Positions 9,313 through 17,950 are shown, counted from the stretch's first letter. The stretch is DNA of 64,000 nt from Trebonia sp963843745 (GCA_963843745.1 CAWJLP010000007.1:1922001-1986000), one strand, 5' to 3'. A program made the numbers and translations. Notes: generated by a model from the letters alone, not told the origin.

Positions 9313-10326
9313 ATGACCAATGTGCGCGCGCTGGTGATCGACGGGCCGAAGTCGGCCGGGGTTCAGCACGTGGACGCGCCGGTCCCTGGCCAGGGGCAAC
9401 TGGTCGTGGACGTGCACCGGGTGGGCATCTGCGGCACCGACATCGAGCTGTTCACCGCGGAGCTGGCCTATTTCGAACAGGGCAAGTCGCGCTTTCCGCT
9501 GGTTCCCGGCCATGAGTGGTGCGGGGTCGTCTCCGCCATAGGGCCGGATACAGACCCGGCGTGGCTGGGGCAGCGGGTCACCGCCGACACCATGCTCGGC
9601 TGCGGCCAGTGCGAGCGCTGCACGTCGGGGCGGCACCACGTGTGCGCGGACCGGCACGAGATCGGGATCATGGGATGGCCGGGCGCGCTGGCCGAGAAGG
9701 TGCTCGTCCCGGCCTGGAGCGTGTACCGGCTGCCGGACACCGTGGACGACCGCGCCGGCGCCATGGTCGAGCCCGGCGGGAACGCGTGGCGCGCGGCGGC
9801 GGCAGCGGGCGCCGGACCCGGTAAGACGGTGCTCGTCTGGGGACCGGGCACCATCGGCCTGCTGACCGCGTCGTTCGCCACCGCCGCCGGGGCGGAGGTG
9901 CACGTGATCGGCATGGACGCCAGCCGCGAGGACCTCGCGAGGACCATGGGCGCCAGCCGCTACCACACGCTAACTAACCCGCCGTCGCGGAGCTACGACG
10001 CGGTCGTCGACTGCTCCGGCGACGCGGCGGTCCCCGCCCTCGCCCTGCGGCACGTCGATCCGGCCGGCCGGATGGTCTACATCGGGGTTTCCGGGAAACC
10101 CAGCCCCGTCGACAGCCGGGACCTGGTGCTCAACGACATCACGGCGGTCGGCATCCTCGGCGCGTCGGCCGGGCTCGCGCCCGCGATCGGGCACTACGCG
10201 GACGGCCGCGTGGACCCGGGGCCGCTGGTGCACGTCGTCGTCGGCCTCGACCGGGCCGTCGAGGCGTTCGACGGCCGGCTCGATCCCAGCCCGGGAACCA
10301 AGATCCACGTCGATCCGCGACTCTAA
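9313..10326 (+). CDS. zinc-dependent MDR-family alcohol dehydrogenase
   Basis: The protein of about 337 residues shows all medium-chain dehydrogenase marks: the catalytic zinc site GICGTDIE and PGHEWCG, the structural zinc loop CGQCERCTSGRHHVC, and a cofactor-binding segment VLVWGPGTIGLLTASFA. It resembles threonine or sorbitol dehydrogenase-like enzymes; the substrate is unknown. ATG 9313 is preferred to the upstream ATG at 9283 because the family begins shortly before the VRALV strand. It is divergent from the deaminase-type gene, with a shared 92-base upstream region. A three-base in-frame stop (TAA) ends it at 10326, and remnants of other genes follow. Confidence 0.83.
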   Translation: MTNVRALVIDGPKSAGVQHVDAPVPGQGQLVVDVHRVGICGTDIELFTAELAYFEQGKSRFPLVPGHEWCGVVSAIGPDTDPAWLGQRVTADTMLGCGQCERCTSGRHHVCADRHEIGIMGWPGALAEKVLVPAWSVYRLPDTVDDRAGAMVEPGGNAWRAAAAAGAGPGKTVLVWGPGTIGLLTASFATAAGAEVHVIGMDASREDLARTMGASRYHTLTNPPSRSYDAVVDCSGDAAVPALALRHVDPAGRMVYIGVSGKPSPVDSRDLVLNDITAVGILGASAGLAPAIGHYADGRVDPGPLVHVVVGLDRAVEAFDGRLDPSPGTKIHVDPRL

Positions 10327-10398
10327 AGCGGAGCCAGAACCGGAGCCCGCGACCGCGAGCCCGGCGCCGGGCGCCCGCGGCCGCAAGCCGTCAGTCAC

Positions 10399-10578
10399 GC
10401 CTCGCCGGAGTTCGGCGGTGACTTCATGCTGGACTCCCAGGGCGACCAGGAGCTGATCTTCGACCAGCCGCACGGCTGGGGCGGGGGAGTGAGCCTGAGC
10501 GTGCTCGCGATCGGCAGGTCGGTCGACGACACGTCCTGGGCGACCTCGCACTCCGGCGCGCTGTACATCAAGTTCTGA
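10399..10578 (+). pseudogene. C-terminal fragment of an unidentified protein
   Basis: An open stretch in one frame ends in TGA at 10578 and reads EFGGDFMLDSQGDQ, then LSVLAIGRSVDDTSW and SHSGALYIKF, which looks like the final beta strands of a larger extracytoplasmic or sugar-lactonase-like protein. No start codon with a ribosome site and no N-terminal part precede it. I do not recognise the family with confidence. It directly abuts another truncated gene, so this 500-base stretch looks like a deletion scar. Confidence 0.35.
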
Positions 10579-10894
10579 CCGGCGGCTCAACGGCACCGGG
10601 CTCGGCCGGCTGAGCATCGTCGGCGGCGGCTCGGTCTACCCCATGGCGCTGAACCTGTGCCTCGCGCTGCGCGCCCAGGGCGTCGCCACCACGTTCACCA
10701 CGCTGCTGGTCGCCCGCGAGCCCGACGTCAGGGAGCTGCTCGGCATCCCCATGCACATGGCCACGGCCTGCCACATCGTCGCCGGGTACCCGGCCCGCCC
10801 GTTCCCGCGGCGGCTGCACCGGCCCGACGCGTCCGAGCTCGCCTTCGCCGACCGCTACGGCAGCCGGCTCAGTGCGGGCGCGGGCGCGCCGTGA
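10577..10894 (+). pseudogene. C-terminal remnant of a nitroreductase-family protein
   Basis: The frame ending at TGA 10894 reads RLNGTGLGRLSIVGGGSVYP then MALNLCLALRAQGVATTFTT and REPDVRELLGIP, the typical C-terminal half of actinobacterial FMN-dependent nitroreductases, where the LNLCLALRAQGVATTFTTLL block lies at the dimer interface. The N-terminal half with the FMN-binding residues is absent; upstream sequence belongs to a different fragment. The 3' end overlaps the end of the convergent methyltransferase gene by 26 bases. An ATG at 10643 is present but would give only 83 residues and no complete fold, so I call it a pseudogene. Confidence 0.6.
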
Positions 10895-11549
10895 ACCAGG
10901 ACTGGTCCTCGGTCAGCCACCGGCCGAACGTCAGCCCGGCGGCGTCGAGGTCCGCGGTCAGCTCCGCGTCGCTGATCTCGTAGCAGGTCCAGGCCTGCGT
11001 CCAGGTCCGGTCGCCCGCGCGGTACTCCACCTCGCAGGACATGGTGGGCGGCGTCCTGCGGGACTCGCGGATCACGAACGTAATCCCGCCCCGTTCCCGT
11101 TCCCGCGGCGCGCCGGCGAACGCCGCGAACCAGCCGGGCGGGTTGTACTGGAACACGGCGACGCCGTCATCGGCCAGGTGATACCGGCACGTCGCCAGGA
11201 ACGCCCCGCGATGCTCAGGACCGCTATTCAGCATCCCGGAAGCCAGCAGCACGACGTCGAACTTCCCCGCGAGCCGCAGCGACTCGATCGGCGAGCGGGT
11301 CACCGGCAGGCCGGCGACGCGGGCGAGCATGCCCGGCGAGTCATCGACCCCGTGCACCCGATGGCCGAGCTCCGCCAGCGGCTTCAGGATCCGGCCGGTG
11401 CCGCAGCCGAGTTCCAGGATCGAGGCCCCCTCCGGCACCGCGGCGTGCACGATGTCCGCCTCGCCGAACGGGGGAAGCAGCGTGTACAGCTCGACGGCGC
11501 AGCCGTCGTCGGTGATCTCACCGGGACCGGTGCCGGTAGCGTGGCTCAC
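10869..11549 (-). CDS. class I SAM-dependent methyltransferase
   Basis: The 226-residue protein has the class I methyltransferase motif I SILELGCGTGRILKPLAELG near residues 43-62, motif II HGVDDSPGML, and a motif IV region KFDVVLLASGMLN. After the Rossmann core comes a beta-rich segment (CEVEYRAGDRTWTQAWTCYE) found in small-molecule methyltransferases of the Methyltransf_25 type. The acceptor is unknown. It lies upstream of the APH-type gene on the same strand, 100 bases away, without overlap. The gene is intact. Confidence 0.82.
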   Translation of the reverse strand: MSHATGTGPGEITDDGCAVELYTLLPPFGEADIVHAAVPEGASILELGCGTGRILKPLAELGHRVHGVDDSPGMLARVAGLPVTRSPIESLRLAGKFDVVLLASGMLNSGPEHRGAFLATCRYHLADDGVAVFQYNPPGWFAAFAGAPRERERGGITFVIRESRRTPPTMSCEVEYRAGDRTWTQAWTCYEISDAELTADLDAAGLTFGRWLTEDQSWFTARPRPH

Positions 11550-11651
11550 GAAGAATCAACGGCGCCCGTCCGCGCGGGCATTCCGGAAAGCCCGCCGTCC
11601 GCGCCGGTTCCTGTTCCCCTTCATCCGGAACGTACGCGGCTTACTCCCTGG

Positions 11652-12377
11652 CTAACCAAGGTCCCACAACAGGCGGTAGTACCTGGTCCGTTCGGGATCC
11701 GGCTCGACGCCGTAGGCGTCGAGCAGCAGCCGCTCCCAGCCAGGGCCGTAGTTCCACCCGGCGCTCCAGGTCGCGATCGCCAGGTCCGCCCACCGGTCCG
11801 CGATGCCGAGCCTGCCCAGGTCGACATGCCCGGACCAGCGGCCGCCGGCGCCGATCAGGGTGTTCGGCGCGCAGGCGTCGCCGTGGCAGACCACCAGCTG
11901 GTCGGCCGGCGGGATCGCCGCGGCGCTCTCGAGCGCCGCGGCGACCGTCAGCCCCCGATGGCTCGGGTGCCACGCCGCGGGATCCTGGCCGCCGGCCTCG
12001 GCCTTGCGGCGGGCGGCGGCGAGGCGCTCCGCCGCGCTCCACGAAAACGGGCAGCCGGCCGCCGGCAGGCTGTCGTGCATCGCCCGCAGGCCCGCCCCGA
12101 TCGCGGTGACCGCCACGGCAGGCTCGGCCTTCCACCGCGCCGTCACCGCGCTGTCGCCCGGAACCGGGGCGGTGACCAGCCAGGAACCGTCCGCGTCCTG
12201 GCCGCGGGCCAGCGGCCTCGGCACCGGGTGGAACCGGCACGCCCACTCCATCCGGTCCGCCTCGGCCGCGAGGTCCAGCTCGTCGCTGCCGGCCGGCGCC
12301 CACTTGACGAAGCAGCGCTCCGCGCCGTCCCCGACCTCGAAGGTGAGGCCGCCTGCCTCGTTCACCCACACCGGCAC
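11652..12377 (-). CDS. aminoglycoside 3'-phosphotransferase-like kinase
   Basis: The 241-residue protein has the APH fold: an N-terminal lobe with the Lys in FVKWAPAG, the catalytic loop VVCHGDACAPNTLI (His-Gly-Asp with Asn five residues later) and the Mg-binding GHVDLGRLGIADRWADLA. This is the APH(3') arrangement, so the protein may phosphorylate an aminoglycoside or a related aminosugar. Many actinomycete chromosomes hold such genes with no proven resistance role. The start is a GTG at 12377; the upstream region is very GC-rich, with no clear ribosome site, and the N terminus looks slightly short for the family, so the start is uncertain. Confidence 0.78.
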   Translation of the reverse strand: MPVWVNEAGGLTFEVGDGAERCFVKWAPAGSDELDLAAEADRMEWACRFHPVPRPLARGQDADGSWLVTAPVPGDSAVTARWKAEPAVAVTAIGAGLRAMHDSLPAAGCPFSWSAAERLAAARRKAEAGGQDPAAWHPSHRGLTVAAALESAAAIPPADQLVVCHGDACAPNTLIGAGGRWSGHVDLGRLGIADRWADLAIATWSAGWNYGPGWERLLLDAYGVEPDPERTRYYRLLWDLG

Positions 12378-12477
12378 CGCCGGCGGCCCCCGGCGACCGC
12401 GGCGACCGGCGGGGGAACGATCACGCTGCCCGGCAACGGCCGCCCGCTCCAGAAGACCGGCAGGTCCCCCGATTCAC

Positions 12478-13059
12478 TCATCCGGCACGAACGGCGATAC
12501 CGGGATAGTCGAGCGCCAGCCCGGATTCGTCATAGGCGATCCGGCAGGCGAAGTCGAAGACCGGAGCGGCGTAGTCATAACTCTGGCCCGCGGCCTCATC
12601 CGGGGCGCGCACGTAGGTCTGCTCCAGCCGTTCCACGGCCAGGCCGACGGCCCGGACGTAGGCGGCCGGAGCAGCGGCACGAGCGCCTGGTGCCAGGCCC
12701 ATCCGGCGAACCGGCAGCGCGTTGGTCATGGACGAGGACTCCAGGTCCACGTCGAGACAGCCGTCAAGGTGCGGCGCCGGCCCGCCGCCGGCCAGCCAGC
12801 GCCCCGCTCCGTCGGCCTCGAGCAGGGCCGAGGAGGACCCGGCGGCCGACCGGCCGCGGATCCGCGCGCCTCGTGTCGCCCCCGTCTCATCCAGGTCGAT
12901 GGAGTACTCCACCGCCCAGGTCACGCCGTCCTCGATCGCCGTGGTCATCCCCTCTATCCGGCACCCCCGGTCAAGGACCTCGAAGTACGCCACCTCGAAG
13001 CCGTCACGGGCGCCCCGGTGCCGCCATGCCGCGCTCGTCGGCAAGGGCGCGAAATCCAT
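12478..13059 (-). CDS. putative glycolipid-binding protein (PF06475-like)
   Basis: The 193-residue protein matches the putative glycolipid-binding family: WRHRGARDGFEVAYF near the start, IEGMTTAIEDGVTWAVEYSI in the first sheet, and the diagnostic LDGCLDVDLESSSMTNALPV in the centre, ending with YDESGLALDYPGIAVR. Members are cytoplasmic beta-barrel proteins of unclear biochemical role. It is divergent from the APC permease gene, with about 80 bases between the start codons. No operon partner is evident. Confidence 0.8.
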   Translation of the reverse strand: MDFAPLPTSAAWRHRGARDGFEVAYFEVLDRGCRIEGMTTAIEDGVTWAVEYSIDLDETGATRGARIRGRSAAGSSSALLEADGAGRWLAGGGPAPHLDGCLDVDLESSSMTNALPVRRMGLAPGARAAAPAAYVRAVGLAVERLEQTYVRAPDEAAGQSYDYAAPVFDFACRIAYDESGLALDYPGIAVRAG

Positions 13060-13139
13060 GGACTCACCTCCTGGCCTGAATGGGTTACCGACAAGATATT
13101 GCCGTGAGGGTGGCAGCCGCCCGGATGCGGGGAGACGTG

Positions 13140-14564
13140 GTGAGCCAGAGCGGAGAGCGCCTCAAGTCCGGTCAGCTCGGTACCGCCGACGTGACGGCCT
13201 CGACGGTCGCGAACATCGGGCCGGGGATCGACTTCTACTTCGGGTTCGGCGTCATCGCGGCAACGGCCGGTGTGGCCGCGCCGCTGACGATCCTCGCCGC
13301 CGCGCTGGCTGTCGCGCTGCTGGCTTTCACGGTGGCGGAGTTCACGAGGGCGGAGCCGTCGGCGGGGAGCTTCATCACGTATGTCGAAACCGGGCTGGGA
13401 GCCAGGGCCGGTGTCGCGACGGCCCTGCTGGTCACCGTCGGGTACACCGTTGCCATCGCGTCGGTGTTCACCATGTCGGGCGGCCTGGTGGCGATGACCC
13501 TCTCCCAGTTCACCTCGTGGCATCCCTGGTGGGGGCCGTTCACTGTCGTCCTGACCGCGGGCGCGATCTGGCTCACGGCCCGCGGGGTCAAGCTGTCGAC
13601 CGTCGCGGTGGGCGCGGCCGTGGTCGTTCAGGTGGCGATCATGCTCGCGGTCTGCTTCCTTGTCCTGGTCGATCAGCGGGCCGCGCTGTCGGCCATACCG
13701 TTTTCCTGGGCGCACCTCACCGGCGGCCTGGCCGGTCTTTCAGCAGGCTTCCCGCTGGCCCTGTTCATGTTCATCGGATGGGAGAACGGCCCCGCGCTCG
13801 CCGAGGAGTCCCGCGATCCGCGCCGCACCATTCCGCGGGCCCTGTACCTCTCGGTGGCGATCGCGGCCGCCCTGCTCGTCTTCTTCGCCTACGCGACCAT
13901 TACCGGTTTCGGCTATGACGTCTCCTCCATCGGCCGCTCATCGGTCCCGTTCCTGACGATCTCCGATCGCTATCTCGGCGGAGCGGCCGTCCTGGCCTGG
14001 ATCGCCGGCATCGCCTCCGTGCTGGCCACCCTGATCGCCGGAGCCGATTCCCAGTCGCGCATGATCTTCGACGGCGGCCGGACGGGGCTGTTGCCGGCCA
14101 AGCTGGGCCAGGTCCGCCCCCGGTCCGGCACGCCGGTGAATGCCCTGCTCTTCATGACGGCCGCCGGCCTGGGAATCATCGGGATCTGGTGGGTGTCCCA
14201 CCTCGTCACCGGGGACACCGGATCGATGGACCCGGTCGGCCTGTACGCCGAGTGCTCGACGATGGCGACGATCGTGATCCTCTTCGTCTACTTCCTGACG
14301 ATGGTCTCCCTTCCGGTGTTCATGTGGCGCCGCCACCGGGCCTCGTTTTCGCTCCTCAGGCATGTGGCTATCCCGGCACTCGGGTCCATCACCCTGATCG
14401 TCCCGTTCGTCGAGCTGTGCCAGCCCGGGCAGCCCGCTCCCTACAACGCCTTCCCGTTCATCGCCCTGGCGCTCGGGGCGGCGGCCGCGGTGGCCGGCTG
14501 GCTGGTCGTGCGCCGTCACCCGCACGCCGGAGCCGGCGAAGGAGCGGAGGTCCCGGGAACCTGA
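13140..14564 (+). CDS. APC-family amino acid permease
   Basis: This is an integral membrane transporter with about twelve hydrophobic segments. Family marks include the first helix region TASTVANIGPGIDFYFGFGV, the G-W-E-N segment FMFIGWENGPALAEESRDPR followed by RTIPRALYLS, and ADSQSRMIFDGGRTGLLP, all typical of the amino acid-polyamine-organocation superfamily. It probably imports an amino acid or amine by proton symport or exchange. The GTG at 13140 is favoured because GGGGAG lies at 13129-13134, five bases upstream; an ATG at 13080 in frame would add 20 residues. Substrate cannot be assigned. Confidence 0.82.
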   Translation: MSQSGERLKSGQLGTADVTASTVANIGPGIDFYFGFGVIAATAGVAAPLTILAAALAVALLAFTVAEFTRAEPSAGSFITYVETGLGARAGVATALLVTVGYTVAIASVFTMSGGLVAMTLSQFTSWHPWWGPFTVVLTAGAIWLTARGVKLSTVAVGAAVVVQVAIMLAVCFLVLVDQRAALSAIPFSWAHLTGGLAGLSAGFPLALFMFIGWENGPALAEESRDPRRTIPRALYLSVAIAAALLVFFAYATITGFGYDVSSIGRSSVPFLTISDRYLGGAAVLAWIAGIASVLATLIAGADSQSRMIFDGGRTGLLPAKLGQVRPRSGTPVNALLFMTAAGLGIIGIWWVSHLVTGDTGSMDPVGLYAECSTMATIVILFVYFLTMVSLPVFMWRRHRASFSLLRHVAIPALGSITLIVPFVELCQPGQPAPYNAFPFIALALGAAAAVAGWLVVRRHPHAGAGEGAEVPGT

Positions 14565-14582
14565 ACGGGGTACGGTCGGGGC

Positions 14583-15389
14583 ATGGCTGACTTCACCGGG
14601 GACGACCTGACCGGTTCGCGATTCGAGCGCGTCGACCTCAGCGGCTCGGAGTTCCTGGCGGTCAACCTGAGCGGCAGCCGGTTCCGCGGCGTCGCGCTCA
14701 GCGGGTCGGTGCTGCGCGGCGTCGAACTGGGCAACGTCGACATCAGCGGCGAGATCGAGAACGTGACGGTCAACGGCGTCGACATCGGCCCGCTGATCGA
14801 CGCGGAACTGAACAAGCGCTACCCCGACCGGGCCAAGATGCGCCCGGCGGACCCGGCGGGGTTCCGCGAGGCGTGGGACACCGTGGAGCGGCTCTGGGAC
14901 CAGACCGTCGCCAGGGCCCGCCGGCTGCCGCCGGAGTCGCTGCACGAGTCGGTCGACGGCGAGTGGTCGTTCACCGAGACGCTACGCCACCTCGCGTTCG
15001 CCACCGACGCGTGGATCAGGCGGGCGGTGCTTGGCGACCCGGCGCCGTGGGACCCCCTGGACCTGCCGTGGGACGAGATGCGGGACACCCCGGGGGTGCC
15101 CAGGGACCGCGCCGCCCGCCCCTCGCTCGAGGCGGTCCTCGTGCTGCGCCGCGACCGGATGTCCACCGTGCGCGAGCTCGTCGACGGCCTGACCGGTGCG
15201 TCGCTGAACGCCAGCACCGAACCGGTCGACGGACCAGGCTGGCCGCCGCCCCGCGGTTTCCTGGTCCGCGAGTGCCTGCTCGTCGTCCTGAACGAGGAGT
15301 GGGAACACCGCCTGTACGCCGAACGGGACCTAGCCGTCCTCGAAGCCCGCCAGCGGAAGGACGACGATGGACGATCCTTACCGGCTTGA
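14583..15389 (+). CDS. pentapeptide-repeat / DinB-fold fusion protein
   Basis: The 268-residue protein joins two parts. Residues 1-60 form pentapeptide repeats of the A(D/N)LxX type (FTGDDLTGSRFERVDLSGSE and onward), which build a right-handed beta-helix. Residues 85-265 form a DinB-like four-helix bundle with FREAWDTVERLWDQTVARA, the metal His in ETLRHLAFATDAW and a C-terminal NEEWEHRLYAERDL with a further His. DinB proteins of actinobacteria often use mycothiol. The reaction is unknown. Its 3' end overlaps the DUF1810 gene by 23 bases, suggesting co-translation. Confidence 0.8.
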   Translation: MADFTGDDLTGSRFERVDLSGSEFLAVNLSGSRFRGVALSGSVLRGVELGNVDISGEIENVTVNGVDIGPLIDAELNKRYPDRAKMRPADPAGFREAWDTVERLWDQTVARARRLPPESLHESVDGEWSFTETLRHLAFATDAWIRRAVLGDPAPWDPLDLPWDEMRDTPGVPRDRAARPSLEAVLVLRRDRMSTVRELVDGLTGASLNASTEPVDGPGWPPPRGFLVRECLLVVLNEEWEHRLYAERDLAVLEARQRKDDDGRSLPA

Positions 15390-15792
15390 GCGGTTCGCCC
15401 AGGCGCAGGACGCTGGCGGCGCCTACCAGCGGGCCGTGGCCGAACTGCGCGCGGGCCGGAAGGTGAGCCACTGGATGTGGTTTGTCTTCCCGCAGGTCAC
15501 GGGCCTCGGGTTCAGCGCGATGTCACAGCGGTACGCGATCTCGGGGCGCAGCGAAGCCCAGGCGTACCTGAACCACCCGGTGCTCGGCCCCCGGCTGACC
15601 GTATGTGCCCGCATCGTCGCGGGCACCGAGGGCAGAACCGCCGGCGACATCTTCGGCCCCGTGGACGCGATGAAGCTACGCTCGTCGATGACGCTGTTCG
15701 CGGCCGCGGCGCCGGAGGAACCCGTGTTCGGCGAAGTGCTCGCGAGGCACTTCGACGGCGTCCCCGACGACGCCACGCTGGCGCGCCTCTAA
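15367..15792 (+). CDS. DUF1810 family protein
   Basis: The 141-residue protein matches DUF1810, a family of small alpha-helical proteins of unknown function. Typical blocks are LERFAQAQDAGGAYQRAVAE, the motif GRKVSHWMWFVFPQ followed by GLGFSAMSQRYAI, and the C-terminal MKLRSSMTLFAAAAPEEPVF. It overlaps the pentapeptide/DinB gene and ends convergently with the SRPBCC gene, overlapping it by four bases. Length is usual for the family. Confidence 0.85.
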   Translation: MDDPYRLERFAQAQDAGGAYQRAVAELRAGRKVSHWMWFVFPQVTGLGFSAMSQRYAISGRSEAQAYLNHPVLGPRLTVCARIVAGTEGRTAGDIFGPVDAMKLRSSMTLFAAAAPEEPVFGEVLARHFDGVPDDATLARL

Positions 15793-16262
15793 TCCGCGCC
15801 GGGACCTTCCTCGACCAGCCTGGCAAGCTTGCCGATGGACTGGCTCCAGCCGAGCTCGTTGTCCTCGGGCCGCACGCCGGGCGGGAGGTTCTCGTGCGTG
15901 CCGGTGAGCACGGTGCCGCCGCCGCCGGCGTCGGCGAGGGTGTACGTGATCGTCATCTCGCCGCCCAGCGCCGGGTCCGGGGTCTCGAACTCCACCACCT
16001 GGACGACCTCGGTGTCGGGGACGAGCCGCGTGAAACGGCCGTGGTACGTGTCGGTCTGAGCGGTGGTCTTCCCGGTCCCCGTCGGCGCGTCGTAGGTCAG
16101 CGAGACCCGGAACTCGCCGCCTTCCCTGGCATCGAACGCGTGCACGTGGCTGGTCATGATGTCGGGGACCTGCCAGCGCTGCACGGCGTCGGCGTCCAGC
16201 AGCGCCCGGTAGACGCGGCTGCGCGGAGCCCTGATGTGCCTGGTGAGGCGCGTCGTTCCCAT
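15789..16262 (-). CDS. SRPBCC / AHSA1-type protein
   Basis: The 157-residue protein has the helix-grip START-like fold of the AHSA1 family: TRHIRAPRSRVYRALLDADA at the N terminus, the central sheet GGEFRVSLTYD and FTRLVPDTEVVQVVEFET, and the closing helix QSIGKLARLVEEG. Such proteins bind hydrophobic small molecules or act in stress responses; no specific ligand can be named. It lies on the same strand as the PNPOx gene upstream, about 30 bases apart, so the two may share a transcript. Confidence 0.83.
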   Translation of the reverse strand: MGTTRLTRHIRAPRSRVYRALLDADAVQRWQVPDIMTSHVHAFDAREGGEFRVSLTYDAPTGTGKTTAQTDTYHGRFTRLVPDTEVVQVVEFETPDPALGGEMTITYTLADAGGGGTVLTGTHENLPPGVRPEDNELGWSQSIGKLARLVEEGPGAD

Positions 16263-16292
16263 GCCCGCAGGCTAACACCGCGAGAGGCGGTC

Positions 16293-16703
16293 CTAGGGGA
16301 TCGTCCACGCGCGGTCCGGGGTGATGTGAATGGCCGTCCGGTAGTTCTCGTCGAACCACGACACCGGGCGGCCCCTCGACTCGACGGCGGGCATGTACTT
16401 GTCGAGCAGCCCGGGGAACCGCGACGGCGGCGGCGCGTCGCGGACGATCCTGGCGTGGCCGGAGATCACCACGACGTCGCCGCCGCCCGGCGTTGAGTTG
16501 AAGTTCAGCGACACGCTGTCGTTGACCGCGATGTGCCGCAGCTTGGCGCCGCCGTTCACGCTGTAGACGGTGATCGCGGACCCGTCCCACACGAACCACA
16601 CCGGCCGCGGCGTAGGCCGCCCGGTCGGCGTCACGGTGGTCAGCCAGACGACCTGGTCGCTGATCAGATGGCGTTCGATCTGCTCGGTTGACTCGAATCC
16701 CAT
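16293..16703 (-). CDS. PNPOx-fold F420-dependent protein (Rv3369-like)
   Basis: The 136-residue split-barrel protein matches the Rv3369-type family of F420-linked enzymes (TIGR03667 as I recall). The block VVWLTTVTPTGRPTPRPVWF is diagnostic, followed by SVNGGAKLRHIAVNDSVSLN and VVISGHARIV. The members reduce small quinone-like or other electrophilic substrates using F420H2 or flavin; the physiological target is not known. The gene is followed by the SRPBCC gene on the same strand and preceded by a TetR gene, 87 bases away. Confidence 0.82.
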   Translation of the reverse strand: MGFESTEQIERHLISDQVVWLTTVTPTGRPTPRPVWFVWDGSAITVYSVNGGAKLRHIAVNDSVSLNFNSTPGGGDVVVISGHARIVRDAPPPSRFPGLLDKYMPAVESRGRPVSWFDENYRTAIHITPDRAWTIP

Positions 16704-16790
16704 GCGGCCTATCCTTCCAGACGCTCCCGGGGCGCCTCGGGCGAGCTGGATCTTGTGGTGTTGTCGCTCATCCTGGCCGGTGGCGCTGGG

Positions 16791-17402
16791 TCAGGTGGGT
16801 GTGTCGCCGGTGACGTGGGTGCGCAGGTCGCGGATGATGAGTTCGACGGTGTGGGCGATGACGTCCGGGATGCGCTCGAGGGGCAGGCCGTAGTTGTCGT
16901 GCAGCGGCCACGAGGCGTCGGCGCCGGACAGGCGCAGCACCATCGCGGTGGCTTCCGCGGTGGCCTGGGCCGGCGCCCCAACAGCGTCCACCGCGGCCCG
17001 GATCGCGTCGAGGCGGTTCGCCCGGCGGCTCCGGCGCACCGTCTGCCAGACCTCGCCGCTGCTGGTCGCCAGCGCGCGGCTCAGCGGGCTGGCCAGCGCG
17101 TTGGCGTGGATCTCGCGGAAGTAGCGCGGCAGGTCGTCGGGGCCCGCGGCGGGCGTGATTCCGCCTGGGTTGAGATGCTGGTCAAACCACTCGGAGAGAG
17201 CGGTGACCTGGCTCTCGAGGTTCGGGAAGTACAGGTGCACGGTGCGTACCGAGACCCCGGCCCGTACCGCGGCCTCGCTGGGTGACAGCGTATTGCGCCC
17301 GGGGTCGGACAGCTGCTCCACGAACGCGTCGAGGATCGCGCTGCGGGTCGCGGCGGCCTGCGCCTCCCGCTTGGGACTGACGTAGCGTCTGGGCTCGCTC
17401 AC
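16791..17402 (-). CDS. TetR-family transcriptional regulator
   Basis: The 203-residue protein begins with a TetR DNA-binding domain: RSAILDAFVEQLSD, then LSPSEAAVRAGVSVRTVHLYFPNLESQVTALSE with the helix-turn-helix and the Tyr-Phe of the recognition helix. The C-terminal ligand domain is helical and not assignable. Its start overlaps the cupin stop by four bases (ATGA), so it is translated with the cupin gene and may regulate that two-gene unit, possibly through the dyad at 17867-17878. Confidence 0.85.
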   Translation of the reverse strand: MSEPRRYVSPKREAQAAATRSAILDAFVEQLSDPGRNTLSPSEAAVRAGVSVRTVHLYFPNLESQVTALSEWFDQHLNPGGITPAAGPDDLPRYFREIHANALASPLSRALATSSGEVWQTVRRSRRANRLDAIRAAVDAVGAPAQATAEATAMVLRLSGADASWPLHDNYGLPLERIPDVIAHTVELIIRDLRTHVTGDTPT

Positions 17403-17827
17403 ATGACGAATTCAATATCATGGCTGGCCGCGACCCGGACCACCCCGGCGATGTCCGGCGGGTTCATCTCGACCGCGCTCGCGACCTCGGAGAAGAACGC
17501 CGCGGCGTCGCCCCGCGTGCTCATGGTCAGGAAGTGGACGTCGGTCACGTTGCGGTAGCTGTGCACGGCACTGGCCGGCACGTGGGCGGCGCCTCCGGCG
17601 CCGATGATCTGCGTCGCGCCGTCGACCGTGACCTCGAGCTGGCCGGACAGGACGACGTAGATCTCTTCCCACGGGTGGCGATGCGGCGGCGGCCCGGCCT
17701 CGGCGGGGCCGCTGGTGTCGAAGACCTCAACGGCCGACCCCATCGCGTGGGTCAGCAGCGGACGCAGCGTCTCGCCCAGTACGAAGTTGCTGTCGGCGGT
17801 GTCGAGGGTGGTGGTCGTGATCGTCAT
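17399..17827 (-). CDS. cupin-domain protein
   Basis: The 142-residue single cupin contains the first cupin motif in PPPHRHPWEEIYVVLSGQLE (His, His, Glu ligands) and the second in AAHVPASAVHSYRNVTD. It probably binds a divalent metal and acts as a small dioxygenase, isomerase or binding protein. ATG 17827 is chosen because GGAGG stands six bases upstream; a longer frame from 17863 has no such site. It is the first gene of a cupin-TetR pair with overlapping stop and start. Confidence 0.84.
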   Translation of the reverse strand: MTITTTTLDTADSNFVLGETLRPLLTHAMGSAVEVFDTSGPAEAGPPPHRHPWEEIYVVLSGQLEVTVDGATQIIGAGGAAHVPASAVHSYRNVTDVHFLTMSTRGDAAAFFSEVASAVEMNPPDIAGVVRVAASHDIEFVM

Positions 17828-17866
17828 CGGATGCCTCCGTCCCGGAGCCTCGCAGCCCCGCATAAA

Positions 17867-17878
17867 TGACTTCAGTCA
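17867..17878. promoter_or_regulatory. candidate TetR operator upstream of cupin-TetR
   Basis: TGACT-TC-AGTCA is an inverted repeat with five-base arms, 40 bases before the cupin start. The same region has relatively AT-rich sequence with TGCAGTCAAGTGCAACCAAGTGC-like half sites downstream of it. The position suits autoregulation by the adjacent TetR protein. This is inference from symmetry only. Confidence 0.4.
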
Positions 17879-17950
17879 AATGAAGCCAATCTCCAGGAAG
17901 AAGACGATACAGTTCGCTGCAGTCAAGTGCAACCAAGTGCGGCTGGAGTG

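Noticed and set aside
10872..13079. Open frame of 735 codons on the plus strand opposite the methyltransferase, APH and glycolipid-binding genes
   Set aside because: It crosses three real minus-strand genes and their gaps and has no recognisable domain.
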